Assembly: GCA_002327765.1 (NCBI GenBank)
Contig: DCUH01000125.1
Location: forward strand, 1-12,972
Source of the DNA: a bacterium UBA2219
Lineage (GTDB): Bacteria; Desulfobacterota; Deferrimicrobia; Deferrimicrobiales; Deferrimicrobiaceae
Length of the DNA stretch: 12,972 nucleotides
Direction of reading: 5' to 3'
The first letter of the stretch is position 1; each line of letters opens with the position of its first letter. The translations under genes and the position numbers were made by a program. Below are positions 6,203-11,750 of this stretch, piece by piece. The notes under the pieces are model-generated. The model searched no databases, had not been told where the DNA came from, and was given only the letters and a program-made list of their open reading frames with translations.

Positions 6203-6247
6203 ACCGATATGCCGATTCCCGGTAGAATCGAGCGGAAGGGGGATGAT

Positions 6248-6790
6248 ATGGGAAAGGGCGTGATCGACTGGGCGGCGATCCCGGGGAACGCGGCGAAGAT
6301 CCTGTCCTCGCCGGGGGAATTCTTCGAAGGGATGCCGAAAAGCGGAGGATTCCAGGAGCCGTTCGTATTCATGGTCGTGATGGGCTTCGCGGCGGGCGTC
6401 CTCCAGCTTCTCCTGAAGGTCCTCGGTCTCGCGCCCGCTGTCGAGGCGGACGCCGCCCTGTCCTCCGTCGTCGTCATGCCCGTCACGCTCGCCGCGTTCG
6501 GGTTCGTGGAGGCCGCGGTCCTCCACCTGCTCTGGAGGCTGATGGGCTCCACGGAAACGTACGAGACGGCCTACCGTTGCGCGGCGTATCTCGCCGTCCT
6601 CATACCGTTCTTCGTCGTCCTCGAGACCTTCCCTCTGATCGGCCCGGCGACCTCGGTCGTACTGGGGATGTTCTTCCTCGTCGCCGCCAGCGTCTCGGCG
6701 CACCGGGTCCCGTACTGGAAGGCGTGGATCGTCTTCGGGAGCGTCGGAGGGCTGCTCGTCTTTTGGATCGCCCGGGGCGCGGGTTGGTAG
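6248..6790 (+). CDS. Yip1-domain-type integral membrane protein
   Basis: The 180-residue protein has a soluble N-terminal segment containing ILSSPGEFFEGMPKSGGFQEPF. This is the 'P..FF..m....g...p' entry typical of bacterial Yip1-family proteins (PF04893). About five hydrophobic segments follow, near residues 38-62, 71-97, 110-127, 129-150 and 157-175. A conserved-looking TYETAYRCAAY lies between segments 2 and 3. The function of bacterial members is unknown. The ATG at 6248 is preceded by GGAAGGGGG (6233-6241) at a spacing of about 6 bases. The frame stays open upstream, but that part lies in the divergent promoter and the Sel1 gene. It is transcribed away from the Sel1-repeat gene. Confidence is high for a real membrane protein and moderate for the family name. 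Confidence 0.8.
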   Translation: MGKGVIDWAAIPGNAAKILSSPGEFFEGMPKSGGFQEPFVFMVVMGFAAGVLQLLLKVLGLAPAVEADAALSSVVVMPVTLAAFGFVEAAVLHLLWRLMGSTETYETAYRCAAYLAVLIPFFVVLETFPLIGPATSVVLGMFFLVAASVSAHRVPYWKAWIVFGSVGGLLVFWIARGAGW

Positions 6791-6808
6791 GCGTGGGAGG
6801 GGACCCGC

Positions 6809-6836
6809 TTGACATTTTTGGATGAAGCGGTACTAT
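6809..6836 (+). promoter_or_regulatory. Sigma70-type promoter before a short leader
   Basis: A perfect -35 TTGACA (6809-6814), a 16-base spacer and TACTAT (6831-6836) predict transcription starting near 6843. That is immediately before a terminator-like hairpin. It is the best promoter ahead of the GGT gene cluster. Confidence 0.65.
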
Positions 6837-6844
6837 TGCGCAGG

Positions 6845-6887
6845 ACCGACGAATCCGGTGTGCTGGTTTCCCCTCGTCGGTTTTTTT
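6845..6887 (+). terminator. Intrinsic terminator / attenuator hairpin
   Basis: ACCGACGA (6845-6852) pairs with TCGTCGGT (6874-6881), and the run of seven T (6881-6887) completes an intrinsic terminator. Inside the 21-base loop CCGG and CTGG can form a small inner helix. Because the promoter at 6809-6836 starts just upstream, the product would be an RNA of about 45 bases. Alternatively, read-through would be the regulated step for the downstream cluster. It may also end the Yip1 transcript (stop at 6790). Confidence 0.7.
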
Positions 6888-6994
6888 AAGAGCAATAATG
6901 GTTGGACCATTAATCCAATTCGGTTGCGGAGTCGATGAAGAAGTGGCTTTCTCCCAATTTATCGGTCCCCCCCCGGGGTGTCGGAGATTCGGGA

Positions 6995-7012
6995 ATCCGG
7001 GCATGCCCGGAT
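6995..7012. promoter_or_regulatory. Perfect 18-bp palindrome upstream of the first GGT gene
   Basis: ATCCGGGCATGCCCGGAT is its own reverse complement. It ends 14 bases before the chosen start codon at 7027 and could be an operator or a hairpin over the ribosome-binding region. A related half, ATGCCCGGAT, recurs inside the gene near 7137-7146. Confidence 0.5.
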
Positions 7013-7026
7013 GGAAGCCAAGGATC

Positions 7027-8970
7027 ATGCGGAAATGCGCAACGCGGCATGCGGCCTGGAAGACGGGGGTCGTCCTGGTGGCACTGACCGCGTTTTTGGG
7101 TGCGTTTCCATTGGCTTCCGCCGGATGGGGCGAGGTATGCCCGGATCCCGACTCCGACCCCTCGTTCCGCCATAAGACCTACAAGCCGATGCTGCACGGC
7201 AAGAAGTGGATGGCGGTCACCGGCGAACCCCTTTCCGCGATGGCGGGCGCCAAGATCTTCGAAAAAGGCGGGAACGCGGTGGACGCCGCCGTCGCCATGC
7301 TGGCGGCGGTCTGCGTGCTCAACGACTCCATCTCCTTCGGGGGCGAGACCCCGGCGCTCATCTACGACCCGGTGAAGAAGAAGGTGCTCGCCGTCAACGG
7401 GCAGGGGATCGCCCCGACGGGGGCGACACCGGAGTTCTTCCGGGGCAAGGGGATGGACTTCCCGCCGGCGTACGGCCCTCTGGCGGCCACCACGCCGGGC
7501 ATCCCAGGCGCCTTGATCCTGATGCTGGCCGAGTTCGGCACCATGCGCCTGGAAGACGTCCTGGCGCCGGCCATCGATCTCGCCGACGGCTACCCCATCG
7601 AGAAGCAGACGGCGTCGATGTACGCGGAGAACCGCGAGGATTTCGAAAAGTGGCCGTACTCGCGCGAGGTGTTCCTGCCGGGTGGGAAGCCCCCGGAGCC
7701 GGGACGGATCTTCGTCCAGAAGGACCTCGGGACCATGTTCCGGAAGCTCGTCGAGGCGGAGCGCAAGGCGCGGAAGGCGGGGAAAGGGAGAAAACGGGCG
7801 CTGATGGCCGCCCGCGACCGCTTCTACCAGGGGGACATCGCCGCCGAATTCGTGCGGGCGGGCAGGGAGCACGGCGGCCTGATCACGATGGCGGACATGG
7901 CCGCGACCCGGGCCCGGATCGAGGAACCCGTCACCGTCAGATACCGCGGGATCGACGTCTACAAGTGCGGCCCATGGACCCAGGGGCCGGCCTTTCTCCA
8001 GATGCTGAACCTCCTGGAGGGGTTCGATCTTAAATCCTTGAAGCACAACAGCCCCAAGTACATCCATATCCTTTCCCAGGCGATGAACCTCGCCTTCGCC
8101 GACCGCGATTTCTACTACGGCGACCCGGACGCGACCCCGGCGACGCCGCTGAAAGGGCTGCTTTCGAAGAAGTACGCCGCGGAGCGCCGCGGGCGGATCG
8201 ATCCGGAGCGCAACGACAGCAAGGTGCTTCCCGGCGACCCGTATCCGTACCAGGGGGAGACGAACCCGTTCCGGGAGCTGCTCGAGGAGAACCGGCACTT
8301 CCGGGAAAGCCTCGTCGCCCTCGATATTCCGAAGGGGGTGGGGGAGCACCAGACGCGCAAAGGGACGACGTCCATCGTCTCGGCCGACGCCGGGGGGTGG
8401 CTGGTGTCCGTCACGCCGAGCGGAGGCTGGCCTCCCGCGTTCATCGCGGGCAGGACCGGCGTCGGGATGAGCCAGCGGATGCAGCAGTTCGTCCTGGACC
8501 GCGCGATGAACCCGTTCAACGTCGTCGCACCGGGCAAGAGGCCCCGGACCACCTTGACACCTTCGATGGCCCTCAAGGACGGCGTGCCCTACCTGGCGTT
8601 CACCATGCCGGGCGGCGACGTCCAGGAGCAGATGCTGCTGCAGTTCTTCCTGAACGTGGTGGAGTTCGGCATGGACATCCAGGAGGCCAGCGAGGCGCCG
8701 AAGTTCGAGGGGTTCCAGATGCAGGGCTCCTTCGGCAGCCACGCCGGCTACCCGGGGCTGATTTCCCTGGATTCCCGCATACCGAAGGAATCGTTCGACG
8801 CCCTTGCGGAAAAGGGATACCGGCCGGTCTACTGGAAGGGCGGGGTGAGGGGGGAGCACGCGGGGGCCTTGAGCTCGATCCGGGTGGACCGCGCGCACGG
8901 GACGCTGGAAGGCGGGCAGGGGATTCCCGACTGCGAGTGGTCCGGCGTGCGCTACGGCATCGGGTGGTAG
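7027..8970 (+). CDS. Exported gamma-glutamyltransferase-family Ntn-hydrolase (first paralogue)
   Basis: The 647-residue protein belongs to the gamma-glutamyltranspeptidase fold (PF01019), which self-cleaves before a catalytic Thr. An N-terminal signal peptide is visible (MRK..., hydrophobic VVLVALTAFLGAFPLASAG, cleavage near residue 33). Family blocks are EKGGNAVDAAVAMLAA, FGGETPALIYDP, PGIPGALILMLAEFGTM and LAPAIDLA. KGTTSIVSAD has T447 as the expected new N-terminal nucleophile. PGKRPRTTLTPSMALKDG and MPGGDVQEQ (G529-G530 oxyanion pair kept) follow. The arginine that binds the gamma-glutamyl alpha-carboxylate in classical GGT is absent: the site reads NGQGIAP (124-130). It therefore resembles YwrD/acylase-like members, and the substrate is uncertain. 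The start is uncertain: ATG 7027 gives a normal signal peptide but AAGGA lies only 2 bases away. ATG 7003 is in frame, and the frame is open back to 6898. Confidence 0.88.
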   Translation: MRKCATRHAAWKTGVVLVALTAFLGAFPLASAGWGEVCPDPDSDPSFRHKTYKPMLHGKKWMAVTGEPLSAMAGAKIFEKGGNAVDAAVAMLAAVCVLNDSISFGGETPALIYDPVKKKVLAVNGQGIAPTGATPEFFRGKGMDFPPAYGPLAATTPGIPGALILMLAEFGTMRLEDVLAPAIDLADGYPIEKQTASMYAENREDFEKWPYSREVFLPGGKPPEPGRIFVQKDLGTMFRKLVEAERKARKAGKGRKRALMAARDRFYQGDIAAEFVRAGREHGGLITMADMAATRARIEEPVTVRYRGIDVYKCGPWTQGPAFLQMLNLLEGFDLKSLKHNSPKYIHILSQAMNLAFADRDFYYGDPDATPATPLKGLLSKKYAAERRGRIDPERNDSKVLPGDPYPYQGETNPFRELLEENRHFRESLVALDIPKGVGEHQTRKGTTSIVSADAGGWLVSVTPSGGWPPAFIAGRTGVGMSQRMQQFVLDRAMNPFNVVAPGKRPRTTLTPSMALKDGVPYLAFTMPGGDVQEQMLLQFFLNVVEFGMDIQEASEAPKFEGFQMQGSFGSHAGYPGLISLDSRIPKESFDALAEKGYRPVYWKGGVRGEHAGALSSIRVDRAHGTLEGGQGIPDCEWSGVRYGIGW

Positions 8971-9019
8971 GGGCGCGAAAGTGCATCTCTCGATCGGTCC
9001 GGGAGTAGCGACAATGCAA

Positions 9020-9041
9020 CCGAAGGGACGGGCGCCTTCGG
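9020..9041 (+). other. Hairpin in the GGT1-GGT2 intergenic region
   Basis: CCGAAGG (9020-9026) pairs perfectly with CCTTCGG (9035-9041) around an 8-base loop, without a T run. It sits 50 bases after the first GGT stop, in a 264-bp gap that holds no gene I can support. Confidence 0.4.
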
Positions 9042-9155
9042 AAAGCCGGGTCGAAGAGGCTGCACGGCATCGCTTTTCGGATCGCCTGCCCGTCGAACCG
9101 GAACGGCATGACACGTGCTTCCTTTCGGGGTAAGCGCGGAAAGAGGGGGGATGTT

Positions 9156-9183
9156 GCGCTCGGCATATGGGATGCCGGGGCGC
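9156..9183 (+). other. Leader hairpin upstream of the second GGT gene
   Basis: GCGCTCGGCAT and ATGCCGGGGCGC can fold with CGGCAT/ATGCCG at the core, a G-U pair, one bulged G and a GCGC/GCGC base. It is 51 bases before the second GGT start. No terminator T run or recognised riboswitch motif is seen. Confidence 0.35.
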
Positions 9184-9234
9184 GTGCGGTTTCGATGCAA
9201 GAAGCACCAGACAACCTATAGAGGAGGGCATCAA

Positions 9235-11058
9235 ATGAATCGATCGTGGAAGCCGATCATCTGCGCAGCGCTGTTGCTGCCCGTCTTCGGGCTGTTGTCG
9301 CCCGCGGACGCCGTAACCTACCGGCCGATCGTGCAGGGAACGCACGGCATCGTGTCCAGCGGCAGCCCGCTGGTGTCTCAGGTCGCCATCGACGTGCTGA
9401 AAAAGGGCGGGAACGCCGCCGACGCCGGCGTCGCGGCGCTCTTCGCGACGATGGTCGTCGAGCACACCCATCACAGCCTGGGCGGCGAGTCGCCGATCCT
9501 GTACTACTCCGCCAAGGACAAGAAGGTCTACGCGATCAACGGCATCGGCCCCGCGCCGAAGCTGGCGACCCGGGAATACTTCGACAAGATGGGCTTCATT
9601 CCGAACGAGGACAGCTTCCTCAACGCCCCGGTTCCGGGGACGCTCGATGGAGCCTGTCTGACCCTGGACAAGTTCGGGACGATGACGCTGGCCGACCTCA
9701 TGGCGCCGTCGATCGACATGGCCGAGAAGGGGCACCCGATCAGCAAGATCATGGTCAAGTGGATCACGAACGCGAAGGCGATCCTCGCGAAGTGGCCCGG
9801 GTCGGTGAAGACGTTCCTCCCCGGCGGCAACCCGCCCAAGCCGGGCGACCTCTTCATCCAGCCGGAGTACGCCGAGACGCTGAAGAAGATCCGGGACGGC
9901 GAGGTGAAGAACCGCAAGAAGGGGCGCAGCCAGGCGATCCAGGCGGCCCGCGACGTCTTCTACAAGGGGGAAATCGCCCGCGCGCTGGACAAGTTCTCGA
10001 AGGAGAACGGCGGCCTTCTTCGGTACGAGGATCTGGCGGAGTACCGCGGCAAGATCGGGGAGCCGTGGATGACGACGTACAAGGGGTACGAGATCTACAG
10101 CATGGATACGACCACCCAGGGGCCGATGATGCTCCAGACCATGAACGTCCTGGAGCCGATGGACGTGGCGTCGCTGAAGCACAACAGCCCGGCGTACATG
10201 CACCTGATCGTGGAGGCCTTCAAGCTCGCCTACATGGATCGCCACAACTACTACGGGGATCCCTCCAAGGTCAAGGTGCCCTACAAGGGGCTCATGTCGA
10301 AGGCGTACGCCGACGAGCGCCGCAAGCTCATCGACACGACCAAGGCCACCATGGAAGTGCCTGCGGGCGACCCCTGGAAGTACGAAGGCAAGGCCGGGTT
10401 GAAGGGCAAGAAGAGCATGACCCTGGCGAAAGTGTCGACGGTGGAGGGGAACCCGGAATTCCAGACCGACACCACCTCCTTCGTCATCATCGACAAGGAC
10501 GGCAACATGTTCTCGACCACGTCCAGCAACAATATGGGCGTGCGCCGCAGCGGCGTGACGCCTACGGGCCTGGGTTTCGTCCTGAGCGGCCGGCTGCGCC
10601 AGTTCTCCCTGGACGAGAAGAATCCCAACGTCATCGCCCCGGGGAAGATCCCCCGGATCACCCCGACTCCCCACTTGGCGCTGAAGGACGGGCAGCCGGT
10701 CATGGCGTGGACGACGCCGGGCGAGGATGTCCAGACGCAGGCCAACCTGCAGGTGTTCTTCAACGTAGTCGAGTTCGGGATGGACGTGCAGACGGCGGTC
10801 GAGCTGCCGCGGTTCCGTTCGCTGCACGGCCCCGAGCCGCACTTCCCGCAGGAGATGAAGCCGGGACAGGTCCGCGCGGAACCGCGCATCGATCCCGAGA
10901 CGATCAAGGCGCTCGAGGCGATGGGGCACAAGATCAAGACGGAGGGCGACTGGTTGGAGCCGAGCGGCGGGATGGTCATCATCACGCGCGACCCGAAGAC
11001 GGGCGTCCTCCAGGCCGGCGCCGACCCGCGGCGCGAGTGCTACGCGATCGGCTGGTAA
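9235..11058 (+). CDS. Exported gamma-glutamyltransferase-family Ntn-hydrolase (second paralogue)
   Basis: The 607-residue protein is a diverged tandem paralogue of the gene upstream. Matching blocks include KKGGNAADAGVAALFATMV, LGGESPILYYS, FGTMTLADLMAPSIDMA, FLPGGNPPKPGDLFIQ, AARDVFYKGEIA and SLKHNSPAYMHLIVEAFKLA. It has a clear signal peptide (MNRSWKPIICAALLLPVFGL, cleavage near ADA-V27). T413 in TDTTSFVIID is the expected autoprocessing nucleophile. PGKIPRITPTPHLALKDG follows. The oxyanion Gly-Gly of the family is G496-E497 here (TTPGEDVQTQ), and the substrate Arg is missing (NGIGPAP, 102-108). Whether it still cleaves itself or gamma-glutamyl amides is therefore open. The ATG at 9235 has GAGGAGGG 6 bases upstream. 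It lies 264 bases after the first paralogue and probably shares its expression. Confidence 0.9.
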   Translation: MNRSWKPIICAALLLPVFGLLSPADAVTYRPIVQGTHGIVSSGSPLVSQVAIDVLKKGGNAADAGVAALFATMVVEHTHHSLGGESPILYYSAKDKKVYAINGIGPAPKLATREYFDKMGFIPNEDSFLNAPVPGTLDGACLTLDKFGTMTLADLMAPSIDMAEKGHPISKIMVKWITNAKAILAKWPGSVKTFLPGGNPPKPGDLFIQPEYAETLKKIRDGEVKNRKKGRSQAIQAARDVFYKGEIARALDKFSKENGGLLRYEDLAEYRGKIGEPWMTTYKGYEIYSMDTTTQGPMMLQTMNVLEPMDVASLKHNSPAYMHLIVEAFKLAYMDRHNYYGDPSKVKVPYKGLMSKAYADERRKLIDTTKATMEVPAGDPWKYEGKAGLKGKKSMTLAKVSTVEGNPEFQTDTTSFVIIDKDGNMFSTTSSNNMGVRRSGVTPTGLGFVLSGRLRQFSLDEKNPNVIAPGKIPRITPTPHLALKDGQPVMAWTTPGEDVQTQANLQVFFNVVEFGMDVQTAVELPRFRSLHGPEPHFPQEMKPGQVRAEPRIDPETIKALEAMGHKIKTEGDWLEPSGGMVIITRDPKTGVLQAGADPRRECYAIGW

Positions 11059-11082
11059 CCGCGGACGCTAACGATGACGAAC

Positions 11083-11115
11083 GGGCGGCGGCCGGACAGC
11101 GAAGGGCCGCCGCCC
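11083..11115 (+). other. Perfect 11-bp GC-only intergenic hairpin
   Basis: GGGCGGCGGCC (11083-11093) pairs with GGCCGCCGCCC (11105-11115) around an 11-base loop. No T run follows; instead the Shine-Dalgarno of the next gene comes 7 bases later. It may act as an RNA-stability or processing element that sets different expression of the two flanking genes, rather than as a terminator. Confidence 0.55.
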
Positions 11116-11134
11116 ATTTCAAAGGAGAAGAGTG

Positions 11135-11698
11135 ATGGAACGGAAAACGGTACGGATCCTGGGCGTGGCGATTCTCGCGGCGCTCCTGGCGTTTCCCTTG
11201 ACCGCCGGCGCGGCCGATTTCAAGGCCGAGCTGCCGGTGGCCATGACCTGCCCCGGGCAGGCGCCCGACGGGCAGATGGTGAAGCTGGTCATGGGGCGGG
11301 CGAAGATCCCGGTCAAGTACGACATGTTCCTCGAGCCGAAGGACCTGGCGGGGCACAAGACCCTCATCCTCATCCTGGGCGGCAGCGGCAAGGGGCTGGG
11401 ATCGGCCGGTGTCGACCTTCGTGAAGAGATGAAGCGCGCGGAGGCCCTCATCGCGGAAGCGAACAAGCAGAAGATCAAGCTGATCGGCGTCCATGCCGGC
11501 GGCGAGGACCGGCGGGGCGACGTCTCGACGAAGCTCATCGACCTGGTCGCGCCCAAGATGCAATACATCATCGTCCGCGCGGACGGGAACAAGGACAGCC
11601 TGTTCGACAAGCTGGCGGCCCAGCACAAGATCCCCCTCACCGTGGTCCAGCAGTCCCCGGACATGGGGCCGGTCCTCCAGGCGGTGTTCACCAAGTAG
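11135..11698 (+). CDS. Small exported protein of an uncharacterised family (possibly DUF6305)
   Basis: The 187-residue protein has a standard signal peptide (MERKTVRILGVAILAALLAF, cleavage near AGA-A27). About 160 mature residues follow with alternating strands and helices: TLILILGGSGKGLGSAG (76-92), then AEALIAEANKQKIKLIGVHAGGEDRRGD, YIIVRADGNKD and HKIPLTVVQQSPDMGPVLQAVF. This looks like a flavodoxin- or Rossmann-type alpha/beta fold. From memory it resembles DUF6305 proteins, which I cannot confirm. One Cys (39, TCPGQAPDG) lies near the mature N-terminus. GGSGKGLG resembles a phosphate-binding loop, but the export signal argues against a nucleotide-driven enzyme. AAGGAG lies 7 bases before the ATG at 11135. 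It is flanked by the GGT genes and a permease, so a ligand-binding or accessory role in that system is likely. Confidence 0.8.
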   Translation: MERKTVRILGVAILAALLAFPLTAGAADFKAELPVAMTCPGQAPDGQMVKLVMGRAKIPVKYDMFLEPKDLAGHKTLILILGGSGKGLGSAGVDLREEMKRAEALIAEANKQKIKLIGVHAGGEDRRGDVSTKLIDLVAPKMQYIIVRADGNKDSLFDKLAAQHKIPLTVVQQSPDMGPVLQAVFTK

Positions 11699-11709
11699 CA
11701 AGCGGCTTT

Positions 11710-11737
11710 ACTCAGGGCTTCGGCCCATATCTTGAGT
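11710..11737 (+). other. UUCG-tetraloop hairpin between exported-protein gene and permease
   Basis: GGGC-TTCG-GCCC (11715-11726) forms a stable cUUCGg tetraloop helix. Outer arms ACTCA and TGAGT can extend it across a 6-base internal bulge. It lies 13 bases before the permease start and may modulate translation or stabilise the mRNA. Confidence 0.4.
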
Positions 11738-11750
11738 GAAAGAGGTTATC

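Noticed and set aside
5222..6703. A 493-codon minus-strand open frame overlapping the Sel1 and Yip1 genes
   Set aside because: It has a low-complexity Arg/Gly/Asp-rich translation and is out of frame with the clear Sel1 repeats. It also covers the Yip1 gene antisense.
8971..9234. Riboswitch (cobalamin, c-di-GMP, glycine or fluoride type) before the second GGT gene
   Set aside because: None of the conserved core motifs of these classes could be matched; only generic hairpins are present.
6910..10929. A 1339-codon open frame on the minus strand opposite both GGT genes
   Set aside because: It is a shadow of GC-rich codon use in the two real genes. The translation is R/H/L/P-rich with no family motif, and the plus-strand frames have signal peptides and catalytic blocks.
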